NCBI GenBank assembly: GCA_002305445.1
Contig: DBRA01000043.1
Coordinates: 1-22,245, forward strand
DNA length: 22,245 nt
Direction: 5' to 3'
Source: Clostridiales bacterium UBA1380
Lineage (GTDB): Bacteria > Bacillota > Clostridia > Oscillospirales > CAG-272
A model generated the notes under the pieces. That model was not told the DNA's origin. It saw nothing but the letters and a program-made list of their open reading frames with translations, and did not search any database. Of this stretch, positions 15,529 to 22,245 are shown piece after piece. The translations under genes and the position numbers were made by a program. How positions within the stretch are numbered: the stretch's first letter is position 1; every line of letters starts with the position of its first letter.

Positions 15529-17141
15529 GCTTCACATATCCCGAGTGCGCGAAGAAAGCGCTCGACGGCGTCAGCTTCGCCGTGGAACGCGGCGACTTCG
15601 TCGCTGTCGCGGGCGCGACCGGCAGCGGAAAGTCGACGCTGCTGCGTCTGCTAAAGCGCGAGCTTGCGCCTATGGGCGAGCGCTCCGGCGCGATATACTA
15701 CCGCGGCAGGCCGCTCGACGAAATACCCGCCGCCGAATCCGCGCGCGCGATCGGTTTCGTGATGCAGCGGCCGGAGCAGCAGATCGTGACCGACAGGGTA
15801 TGGCACGAGCTCGCGTTCGGACTAGAAAACTTAGGGCTGCCGACCGATGTCATACGCCGCCGCGTATCGGAGATGTCAAGCTATTTCGGCATCGAAGACT
15901 GGTTCGATAAAAATGTCGCGGAGCTGTCCGGCGGGCAGAAACAGCTTCTCAACCTCGCCGCGGTCATGGTCATGCAGCCCGACGTGCTCGTGCTCGACGA
16001 GCCTACGGCTCAGCTCGACCCGATCGCCGCCGCCGACTTCATCGCGACGCTTGTAAAGCTGAACCGCGAGCTGTCGCTGACGATCATCATCGCGGAGCAC
16101 CGGCTCGAGGATGTCGTCCCCGCAGCCGATAAGCTGCTCGTGCTCGATGACGGCAGGCTGCTCGCGTTCGGCCCCGCAAGGCAGACAGCAAGCGGTCTGC
16201 GCGGCCATCCCGCGCTGCTGGAGGGCATGCCCGCCGCGGTGCGGCTGCACAACCGCCTCGGCTCGGACGCGCCGTGCCCGCTGACGGTGCGCGAGGGAAG
16301 GGCGTTTGTCGAGGGCGGCTACGGCAACGATGTCCGCGCGCTGCCGGACAGGCCGTATGCACATTCCGCCGATGCCGCGCTCGAGTTCCGCGGCGTGTTC
16401 TTCCGCTACATGCGCGATCTGCCGGATGTTCTGCGCAGCCTCGACTTGACCGTGTATGCGGGCGAGATATTCTGCGTCCTCGGCGGCAACGGCTCCGGTA
16501 AATCGACGATGCTGGCTGCGGCGTCGGGTCTTTGCCGCCCGTACGCCGGCACCGTAAAAGCGTTCGGCAAAAAGCTCGGCGACTATAAAAACCGCACGCT
16601 TTATAAGGACTGCTTGGCGCTTCTGCCGCAGGATGTGCAGACGGTGTTTTTGCGCAACACCGTGCGCGAGGAGCTGGACGAAGTCGGCGCACGACCGGAG
16701 CAATACGGGCTCGACTTGTCCGAACTGTACGAAAAGCACCCGTACGATCTGTCCGGCGGACAGCAGCAGCTTGTCGCGCTTGCAAAGGTGCTTGCCGCGA
16801 ATCCGCGCCTGCTTCTGCTCGACGAGCCGACAAAGGGACTTGACGCGCACGCTAAGGCCGTGATGACGGATATCCTGCGTTCGCTCCGTTCGCGCGGCGT
16901 GACGATCGTCGCGGTCACGCACGACGTCGAGTTCGCCGCCGGTTTCGCCGACCGCTGCGCGCTGTTTTTCCGCGGCGAGATAACGTCATGCGACGTTCCG
17001 CGCGCGTTTTTCTCCGAAAACAGCTTCTACACGACCGCGGCAAACCGCATGACGCGCGGCTATTACGACGGCGCGGTCACGGTCGACGACGTCGAAGCGC
17101 TGTGCCGCCTAAACGGCGCAAAAAACCGAATGCAGAAATAA
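15501..17141 (+). CDS. Fused double ECF ATPase (EcfA1-EcfA2 type)
   Basis: This 546-aa protein has two complete ABC nucleotide-binding domains in one chain and powers the ECF importer with the EcfT encoded just upstream. Domain 1 (1-about 250) has Walker A GATGSGKST at 38-46, signature LSGGQ at 142-146 and Walker B VLVLDEPTAQLD. Domain 2 (about 285-546) has GGNGSGKST at 328-336, LSGGQ at 417-421 and LLLLDEPTKGLD. Both sites keep all motifs and the switch histidine (EHR and THD), so both should hydrolyse ATP. ECF ATPases are usually two separate genes; a fused form as in YkoD-like modules is less common. ATG 15501 has GGGGTGAAG upstream inside ecfT. The protein is cytoplasmic, on the membrane face. 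Confidence 0.9.
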   Translation: MEILTVDALSFTYPECAKKALDGVSFAVERGDFVAVAGATGSGKSTLLRLLKRELAPMGERSGAIYYRGRPLDEIPAAESARAIGFVMQRPEQQIVTDRVWHELAFGLENLGLPTDVIRRRVSEMSSYFGIEDWFDKNVAELSGGQKQLLNLAAVMVMQPDVLVLDEPTAQLDPIAAADFIATLVKLNRELSLTIIIAEHRLEDVVPAADKLLVLDDGRLLAFGPARQTASGLRGHPALLEGMPAAVRLHNRLGSDAPCPLTVREGRAFVEGGYGNDVRALPDRPYAHSADAALEFRGVFFRYMRDLPDVLRSLDLTVYAGEIFCVLGGNGSGKSTMLAAASGLCRPYAGTVKAFGKKLGDYKNRTLYKDCLALLPQDVQTVFLRNTVREELDEVGARPEQYGLDLSELYEKHPYDLSGGQQQLVALAKVLAANPRLLLLDEPTKGLDAHAKAVMTDILRSLRSRGVTIVAVTHDVEFAAGFADRCALFFRGEITSCDVPRAFFSENSFYTTAANRMTRGYYDGAVTVDDVEALCRLNGAKNRMQK

Positions 17142-17159
17142 GTACCGTGTCATAAAAAA

Positions 17160-17196
17160 CGCCCGTGCGGCAGGATTCAACACCTCCGCACGGGCG
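17160..17196 (-). terminator. Intrinsic terminator of trxB
   Basis: An 11-bp perfect stem (17160-17170 with 17186-17196), extended by AGG/CCT, is followed on the minus strand by T6. It lies 41 nt beyond the trxB stop. It may also end the rightward ECF transcript, although the T-run on that side is poor. Confidence 0.85.
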
Positions 17197-17236
17197 ATTT
17201 ATATTACTTCTGCTATATATCGGACTCTTGCGGCCG

Positions 17237-18139
17237 TCAGTGCGAGCGCACGTATTCGGCGGCTCTTTCGGCCGCGATAGCGCCGTCGGCGCACGCGGTC
17301 ACGATCTGACGCAGCGTTGTGTCGCGGACATCGCCCGCGACGAAAAGCCCCGGCACCTCTGTGCCGCATCGCCCGTCCGTCAGAACATAGCCCGACGCGT
17401 CAGTTTTAACGAGTCCGCGCAGTACCGCGCTTTCCGGCGTCTGCCCGACCGCGATGAATATGCCGTTGACTTCGATTTGGCGTTCCGTCCCGTCGTTGAC
17501 GTTCTTCACCGTCATGGATTTGACGCTGACGTCGCCGTCGATCGAAACGGGAACGGAGCTTAGCACCTTTTCAACCTTATCGCAGCGCTCGATCTCTTCG
17601 ACCGTAGCCGCGGCCGCACGGTACTCGTCCCGGCGGTGGATGAGGTACACCTTCGACGCGATGCGCGAAAGATAGAGCGCGTCGCCGAGGGCGGTGTTGC
17701 CGCCGCCGACAACCGCGACGGGCTTTCCGCGGAAAAACGCGCCGTCGCATGTCGCGCAGTAGCTCACGCCGCGACCGAGCCACTTCGACTCAATGCCGAG
17801 CGAGCGCGGCGATGCGCCTGTCGCGACGATTACGGATTTGGCTTCGTACACGTCGCCGTCAGCGCCGATCTTGAAGCCGGTTTGCGTACGTTCTATCGAA
17901 TCCGCCTGAGCGTAAACGGTGGTCAGCCCCAGCCCCGTCGCCTGCGCGTGCATCTTTTCGGCGAGTTCATAACCCGCGATGCTGTCGAAGCCGGGGTAGT
18001 TCACGATTTTATCCGCAAGCGCCGCCTGTCCGCCGACGCCGGTCTTTTCGAGCAGCGTAACGGACGCGCCGGAACGCAGCGTATAAATCGCCGCCGTAAG
18101 GCCTGCCGGTCCGCCGCCGATTATGAGAATATCAGTCAT
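17237..18139 (-). CDS. trxB: Thioredoxin reductase (NADPH)
   Basis: This 300-aa flavoenzyme reduces thioredoxin with NADPH. The FAD Rossmann motif GGGPAG is at 8-13, the redox-active CATC at 128-131, the NADPH motif GGGNTA at 145-150 with HRRDEYRA (168-175), and the C-terminal FAD motif GDVRD at 269-273. Length and order are those of the low-molecular-weight bacterial type. The HRR-x3-RA motif indicates a true NADPH enzyme, not a ferredoxin-linked relative. The ATG at 18139 follows GAGGAG with only a few bases between, close but acceptable. The gene has its own consensus promoter, so it is transcribed independently of the methyltransferase gene upstream. No thioredoxin gene is adjacent. Confidence 0.94.
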   Translation of the reverse strand: MTDILIIGGGPAGLTAAIYTLRSGASVTLLEKTGVGGQAALADKIVNYPGFDSIAGYELAEKMHAQATGLGLTTVYAQADSIERTQTGFKIGADGDVYEAKSVIVATGASPRSLGIESKWLGRGVSYCATCDGAFFRGKPVAVVGGGNTALGDALYLSRIASKVYLIHRRDEYRAAAATVEEIERCDKVEKVLSSVPVSIDGDVSVKSMTVKNVNDGTERQIEVNGIFIAVGQTPESAVLRGLVKTDASGYVLTDGRCGTEVPGLFVAGDVRDTTLRQIVTACADGAIAAERAAEYVRSH

Positions 18140-18191
18140 GGCTCCTCGCTTTCAATAGAAAAAAGTATCAATATTATTAGAAGTTTTAAAT

Positions 18192-18220
18192 ATTATATAT
18201 CCGTTACCGCCGATTGTCAA
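18192..18220 (-). promoter_or_regulatory. Consensus promoter of trxB
   Basis: On the minus strand TTGACA (18215-18220) and TATAAT (18192-18197) are both perfect, with a 17-bp spacer. It lies 10 nt beyond the methyltransferase stop. The leader of about 45 nt contains an AT-rich stretch and the ribosome site GAGGAG. Confidence 0.88.
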
Positions 18221-18229
18221 ATTTTAGCG

Positions 18230-19453
18230 TCAGACGATCTGAAACAGATAAAACTTCAGGTAGTCCGTCTCCGGTACGGACAGCAGCACAGGATGGTCTG
18301 GCGCGGCTCCCCTCGCTTCGATCAGCTTCAGCGTCACGTTCGCGTCCGCCGCGGCGCCGCGCAGTATGCGTATGAAGTTTTCGGGCGTCATAAAGTGCGA
18401 ACAGGAACATGTCGCAAGGAAGCCGCCGCGCGGCAGCAGCTTCATCGCGCGGCTGTTGATCTCGCGGTAGCCGCGCTCGGCGTCTTTAACGGTCGCGCGG
18501 CTCTTTGTAAACGCGGGCGGGTCGAGGATTACGAGGTCGAAGTCGGCGTGCTCCGCGCATAGCTGCGGCAGAAGCTCGAACACATCGGCGCGCGCGACTT
18601 CCATAACATCCGACACACCGTTGCGCCGCGCGTTGTCGCGCGCGAGCTGCACGGCCGTGTCGGAGACGTCGACCGCAAGAACGCGCTCCGCGCCGCCCTT
18701 CGCCGCGTTGAGCGCGAACGAGCCGGTGTGCGTGAAGCAGTCGAGCACGCGGCGGCCGCGCGCGAGCCGGCCGACGGCGGCTCTGTTGTACTTCTGGTCG
18801 AGGAAGAACCCCGTCTTCTGCCCGTTTTCGACGTCGACGGCGTATACCACACCGTTTTCGGTTATCTCCGTGAGCGGCGACGGCGAGCCGCAGAAGTCAC
18901 ATTCATACCAGCCCTTGTGCTGCGGCAGCCCTTCGAGCGTGCGCACGTTTGACTCGCAGCGCTCGTATATGCCCGCGACGCGCGCATCCGTTTCGGCGAG
19001 CTTGTCGCACAGCGCGCGGTAGATGGTTTCGCGGCGAAGCTCCGTGCCGACCGACAGCACCTCCGACACGAGTATGTCGCCGTAACGGTCGACCGTCAGC
19101 CCGGGCAGACCGTCGGACTCTCCGAAGATAAGGCGGCAGCAGCCGAAGTCGCCGCCCATGACGGCGGCGCGGTAGTCGACCGCATAGCCGACGCGACGGC
19201 GGAAGAACGCATCTCCGAACGTCTCGTTCGCGTTCGTCGATATGACGCGCAGGCGCAGCTTGCTCTTTTCGCTGTAAAAGGCCGTGCCGAGGTACGCGCC
19301 TTTTTCGGACACGACGTCGATTAGCGAGCCGTTGCCGCACGCGCGGTCGATCGACTTTACCTCGGTGTCGTAGACCCAGACGTGGCCTGCGCGAAGCGAT
19401 GCTTCCGCTTTGCGCGAGACGGTCGCGCGCGGGAATGTTCTGTCTGATTTCAT
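18230..19453 (-). CDS. rlmI: RlmI-like 23S rRNA cytosine-C5 methyltransferase
   Basis: This 407-aa SAM-dependent enzyme belongs to the RlmI family, which makes m5C1962 in 23S rRNA. A PUA RNA-binding domain (about 5-85, GHVWVYD..) is followed by the family segment NGQKTGFFLDQR-like (210-220). The SAM motif VLDCFTHTGSFAL spans 236-248, AVDVSD follows, DPPAF lies at 311-315, and CSCSHFM at 349-355 carries the probable catalytic cysteine. Length is normal. The ATG at 19453 has a modest ribosome site, GGAAAG. A TATAAT lies at 19500-19505 on the minus strand with a weak -35. No hairpin lies between it and trxB, so read-through into trxB is possible. Confidence in the family is high; the exact rRNA position is inferred. 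Confidence 0.9.
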   Translation of the reverse strand: MKSDRTFPRATVSRKAEASLRAGHVWVYDTEVKSIDRACGNGSLIDVVSEKGAYLGTAFYSEKSKLRLRVISTNANETFGDAFFRRRVGYAVDYRAAVMGGDFGCCRLIFGESDGLPGLTVDRYGDILVSEVLSVGTELRRETIYRALCDKLAETDARVAGIYERCESNVRTLEGLPQHKGWYECDFCGSPSPLTEITENGVVYAVDVENGQKTGFFLDQKYNRAAVGRLARGRRVLDCFTHTGSFALNAAKGGAERVLAVDVSDTAVQLARDNARRNGVSDVMEVARADVFELLPQLCAEHADFDLVILDPPAFTKSRATVKDAERGYREINSRAMKLLPRGGFLATCSCSHFMTPENFIRILRGAAADANVTLKLIEARGAAPDHPVLLSVPETDYLKFYLFQIV

Positions 19454-19499
19454 AATATATACTTTCCGTAAAAATGATTGAATATGTTCGCGAAGGTAT

Positions 19500-19505
19500 A
19501 TTATA
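19500..19505 (-). promoter_or_regulatory. Probable -10 box of the rlmI-like gene
   Basis: A perfect TATAAT on the minus strand lies about 46 nt before the ATG. At 17 bp upstream the -35 is only TTTTAA, so the promoter is weaker than the others here. Confidence 0.5.
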
Positions 19506-19529
19506 GCATAAAAACCTCGGAATTAAAAC

Positions 19530-19555
19530 AAAAAGCGCCCGAGCGGGCGCTTTTT
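19530..19555. terminator. Intrinsic terminator after solute-binding protein gene
   Basis: A perfect 11-bp stem (19530-19540 with 19545-19555, loop GAGC) has A5 on one side and T5 on the other. It ends the minus-strand lipoprotein transcript 9 nt after its stop and partly abuts the rlmI promoter region. Confidence 0.88.
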
Positions 19556-19563
19556 TATGCTTG

Positions 19564-21081
19564 TCAGTTACCCCAGTCGACCTCGGCCATTTCGCGGCAC
19601 TTGTCGGCGAGCTTCTGGAACTGCTTAGTCGTCGATTTTTCGAGCTTTGCGAGCGAAGATACCGCGTCGCCCTTGGCGCCGCTGCCGATATAGTCCTCGA
19701 CGAAGGTGCTGTAGTTGTTGAGGTGGTAAATGTAGCCGACGTCCCAGACGCGCCCGTCCATGATTATGTCGAGCATACGCGACGTGTCGGGGTCGTTCGC
19801 GTACTTCTTGTCAAGCACGACGTCGAGGTAGTCGGGTATAAGCTCCTTGTAGGACTCGGCGGCCATCGCCTCGATGATCAGACCCGTGCGGCTGACGTCT
19901 TCGGCGTCGATCGGTATGCCGAGTATATAACCGCGCGCGTCGACGTTTGTGTGGTATGTGTCTATGTTCTCGTCGAACATCGGGTAGGGCAGTATGCCGT
20001 AGGAGGACATGACATCGCGGTAGCGGATTTCAAGCTCGTAGAGCCACACAGTCGTGAACAGCACGCGGTTTGTGTCGAAAGCGATCGGGCACGGCTGATC
20101 GTGCGGGATCTGGAGCGTCCTGTTGTTTTCACGGTACAGCTTCGCGAGCTTGTCGAGCAGCGCGAAATACTTTTCGGTGTAGTTGAGCTTTACGTTGCCG
20201 TCGTCGTCGAAGATGATGCCCATCTCGCCCGCCGTATACGTCCATGTGTATGTATGGAAGGAGAAGTTTGACGCGTAGCCGTACGTGTCGTCGTTGTTCA
20301 TCTTGCCGTCGCCGTTCGTGTCTCTGCTGATGCTGTCGACAATCTCGAAGAACTTATCGAAGACCCACTCCCGGTTGTCGACAAGCGCGTATAGGTCGCC
20401 GAGACCGTATGCTTCGGCCATGTCTTTATTAAAGACAAGCGCCTGCGCGTACTGATACGAGTTGAGCGAGAAGTCGTTCGAGACATACGGCAGATAGCCG
20501 TTGAGCTCTATGGTATCGTTGAGCTGCGTGTGCCACCACGGTTTTTCGAAGTTTATGTTCGGCACGGCGTACCAGTTGTAGAGCGAACCGGTCAGCACGA
20601 GAGTCGAACCGCCGTCGAACGAGTGGACGCCGAGCAGATCGTACGCATGGTCGCCGGAGCGAATGCTCGCCTGCGCCTTCGACGCTAAGCTGCCCCACGG
20701 CACGCCCTCTGTTTCAAACTTGAAGTTGTATTTGTCTTCAAGCTTTGTGTTCCTGTTGTATATGTCGTCGTTTATGACTTCGCCCGTGAGCTCGTCGGTG
20801 TCGAACGTCCAGTGACCGGACAGCGCGTCCTCGAACATGAGCATGCGGAAAGTGTAGCCGTCAAAATCGGCGTCCGGCAGGTCGTCCGGTACGAGCCGGC
20901 GCGCTTCGCGGTCCGAAATAGCCGATGTGGCGGCCGCCTCGGCCGCTTCCGGCGACATTGCTTCGCTTTGAATATCGGAGGTTGATGCATTATTGTCGGT
21001 TTGAGCGGCATCGCTGCATGCGGCTAATGATATGATTATCAAGAACGCTGTCAGCGCCGATAGTGTTCGCTTGATGATCAT
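19564..21081 (-). CDS. ABC-transporter solute-binding lipoprotein (carbohydrate type)
   Basis: A 505-aa extracellular solute-binding protein. The signal peptide (1-21) ends in the lipobox SLAAC with Cys22 as lipid anchor, followed by a Ser/Ala/acidic linker to about 60. The mature part has the FNKDMAEAYGL segment (217-227) and the REWVFDKFFE-like helix (237-246) usual for sugar-binding proteins of Clostridia. A 12-residue EF-hand-like loop DTNGDGKMNNDD at 254-265 could bind calcium. The protein belongs to the YtcQ-like group and would deliver oligosaccharide to an ABC permease, but none is in the window. ATG 21081 has AAGGGGG upstream. Its own promoter lies at 21124-21152. It is paralogous to the partial gene at the right edge. 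Confidence 0.86.
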   Translation of the reverse strand: MIIKRTLSALTAFLIIISLAACSDAAQTDNNASTSDIQSEAMSPEAAEAAATSAISDREARRLVPDDLPDADFDGYTFRMLMFEDALSGHWTFDTDELTGEVINDDIYNRNTKLEDKYNFKFETEGVPWGSLASKAQASIRSGDHAYDLLGVHSFDGGSTLVLTGSLYNWYAVPNINFEKPWWHTQLNDTIELNGYLPYVSNDFSLNSYQYAQALVFNKDMAEAYGLGDLYALVDNREWVFDKFFEIVDSISRDTNGDGKMNNDDTYGYASNFSFHTYTWTYTAGEMGIIFDDDGNVKLNYTEKYFALLDKLAKLYRENNRTLQIPHDQPCPIAFDTNRVLFTTVWLYELEIRYRDVMSSYGILPYPMFDENIDTYHTNVDARGYILGIPIDAEDVSRTGLIIEAMAAESYKELIPDYLDVVLDKKYANDPDTSRMLDIIMDGRVWDVGYIYHLNNYSTFVEDYIGSGAKGDAVSSLAKLEKSTTKQFQKLADKCREMAEVDWGN

Positions 21082-21123
21082 AAATCCCCCTTAAAAATTT
21101 CATAAACAGGAAACATCGTCTAT

Positions 21124-21152
21124 ATAGTATCATAAAAATTATGGCATGTCAA
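21124..21152 (-). promoter_or_regulatory. Promoter of the solute-binding lipoprotein gene
   Basis: On the minus strand TTGACA (21147-21152) and TACTAT (21124-21129) are 17 bp apart. The leader is about 35 nt. This shows the gene is transcribed independently of its paralogue upstream. Confidence 0.72.
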
Positions 21153-21212
21153 TCGTTATATGCCGGATTGTTGAATATTGCTATAAACGTTCAAAGCTGT
21201 GCGGCCAAATAA

Positions 21213-21244
21213 ATGCGGCCTCCCCCTTTCGGGAGAAGCCGCAT
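21213..21244 (-). terminator. Probable terminator of the right-edge solute-binding protein gene
   Basis: The arms 21213-21219 and 21238-21244 (7 bp) continue, after a two-base bulge, into a 5-bp stem 21220-21224/21231-21235. It lies 9 nt beyond the stop codon. The T-rich tail on the minus strand (ATTTATTT) is interrupted, so termination may be incomplete. Confidence 0.65.
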
Positions 21245-21252
21245 ATTATTAA

Positions 21253-22245
21253 TCACTGTCCGGCGTTTTCTTCGAGTTTCGAGAGAACCTTTTCAAGCGT
21301 CTTTGTCCAGACCTTTTCGTTTTTAGCAACAACCGAGCTGATGTCTGTCTTCTTCGACGAAAGCTGGTTGCGGAAGAAGTGGATGATATCGCTCAACGAG
21401 TTTGAATACAGCCCCGCGAAGTCGCTTGACACGTTGTCATGGATGAGGTCGATCATCTCGGCCGATTCCGGGTCGCGGCTGTATTTGATCTTCAGCGCCA
21501 CGTCGTAATACGCGGGTGCCACGACGCGGTGGCTCTCGGCCGCAAGCGCTTCGAGCATACTAGAGGTTGCTTCGACCTTCTTGTTGGTCACGGGTATGCC
21601 GAACAGGGTTACGCCGTCGTGAAGCATCGTGTTGTAGCGCTCCTGCGCTTCGTCGAGCTTCGGAACGGGCACTATGTAGTAGTCGTCCGTCATCTCGCGC
21701 AGGTAGATCTCGGCCTGATAGAGCTTGTTAACGGTCGCGAACACGTTGCAGTTCGCGAACATCGTCATGGATGTCACGGAGTCGTCGGAAGCGCTGACGA
21801 ACGATCCCTTGCCCTCGTAGACAAGCTTATACAGCTTCTCGTAGAAGGTATATGTGCGTTCGTTGTTTAGGCGTATTTCCGGAACGCCGTCCGCGTTGAT
21901 CTCCGAGCACTTGATCATGCTGCCCGACGCCATGCCGTCGATCGGGTCCTGAATGTTAATAATCCAGCCGAGCAGGTCGTCCTTGTCGATCTTCCCGTTG
22001 CCGTTCAGGTCGTTATACACCGTTTCGGATAATTGGAACAATTTGTCGAGCGTCCACTGTCCGTCGCGGACGAGCTGATAAATCGACGTGTCGCCGAAGT
22101 TGTCCAGCCAAATCCGCTGGTTCACATATGTGACATACATGCCGCCTATGTAGCGCAGAGCCAGGTCGCCCGTCGCCCAGTATTTAGCGCCCTTGTAGCT
22201 CATGTTGTCAATGTATTCGGTCGCCCAGTAATTCTGGCTGAAATC
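21253..22245 (-). CDS. Solute-binding protein, C-terminal part (runs off right edge)
   Basis: The last 330 residues of a solute-binding protein paralogous to the lipoprotein encoded downstream. The frame stays open to the window edge: codons before the internal Met at 22203 read DFSQNYWATEYIDN, continuing the homologous W-rich region, so 22203 is not the start. Shared features are the QWTLDKLFQL helix, the EF-hand-like loop DLNGNGKIDKDD, and the PAYYDVALKIKYSRDPES segment, which aligns with PDYLDVVLDKKYANDPDT in the paralogue. Signal peptide and lipobox would lie outside the window. The two copies are clearly diverged, so this is an old duplication, not a recent repeat. Ligand unknown, probably carbohydrate. 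Confidence 0.83.
   Translation of the reverse strand, partial: DFSQNYWATEYIDNMSYKGAKYWATGDLALRYIGGMYVTYVNQRIWLDNFGDTSIYQLVRDGQWTLDKLFQLSETVYNDLNGNGKIDKDDLLGWIINIQDPIDGMASGSMIKCSEINADGVPEIRLNNERTYTFYEKLYKLVYEGKGSFVSASDDSVTSMTMFANCNVFATVNKLYQAEIYLREMTDDYYIVPVPKLDEAQERYNTMLHDGVTLFGIPVTNKKVEATSSMLEALAAESHRVVAPAYYDVALKIKYSRDPESAEMIDLIHDNVSSDFAGLYSNSLSDIIHFFRNQLSSKKTDISSVVAKNEKVWTKTLEKVLSKLEENAGQ

Overview
The window looks like the chromosome of an uncultured, GC-rich anaerobic Clostridia (Firmicutes/Bacillota) member, probably gut-associated. This is an inference. It rests on strong AGGAGG-type ribosome binding sites, promoters close to TTGACA-N17-TATAAT, an ECF transporter module, lipoprotein sugar-binding proteins of the Gram-positive type, a TrpB of the kind common in anaerobic Clostridia, and a large serine recombinase. 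Most genes are clearly GC-rich. The first ~2.3 kb is visibly less so and is probably the end of an integrated mobile element reaching beyond the left edge.

Layout. (1) 1-2383: an AT-rich leader with a promoter, a large serine recombinase, about 250 bp of degenerate ~41-bp repeats, and a perfect 16-bp hairpin that can terminate transcription from both sides. (2) 2441-7252, minus strand: a three-gene unit (small membrane protein, then two MutS-like ATPases joined by an ATGA overlap), followed by a stand-alone uroporphyrinogen-decarboxylase-fold protein. (3) 7433-12797: a carbohydrate-related divergon. A GH110-like beta-helix alpha-galactosidase runs leftwards. A type-B carboxylesterase and a protein with two CE1-type esterase domains run rightwards. 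Both sides have good promoters in the shared 236-bp region and intrinsic terminators at their ends. (4) 12824-14618: a consensus promoter, a leader peptide with a Trp-Leu-Trp core, alternative RNA hairpins and a stand-alone trpB. This has the layout of a ribosome-mediated tryptophan attenuator and is the most notable regulatory element here. (5) 14650-17141: EcfT and a fused double EcfA ATPase, with no substrate-binding (S) protein nearby. (6) 17160-19505, minus strand: thioredoxin reductase and an RlmI-like 23S rRNA methyltransferase, each with its own promoter. (7) 19530-22245, minus strand: two paralogous sugar-type solute-binding lipoproteins. The second runs off the right edge, and both carry an EF-hand-like calcium loop.

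How the genes may work together. The solute-binding proteins would capture oligosaccharides, with permeases encoded elsewhere. The GH110-like enzyme and the esterases have no signal peptides, so they probably act on imported, acylated or alpha-galactosylated glycans in the cytoplasm. trpB without trpA in view suggests tryptophan made from indole, or trpA at another locus, controlled by tryptophan supply through the attenuator. No rRNA, tRNA or CRISPR array was recognised.
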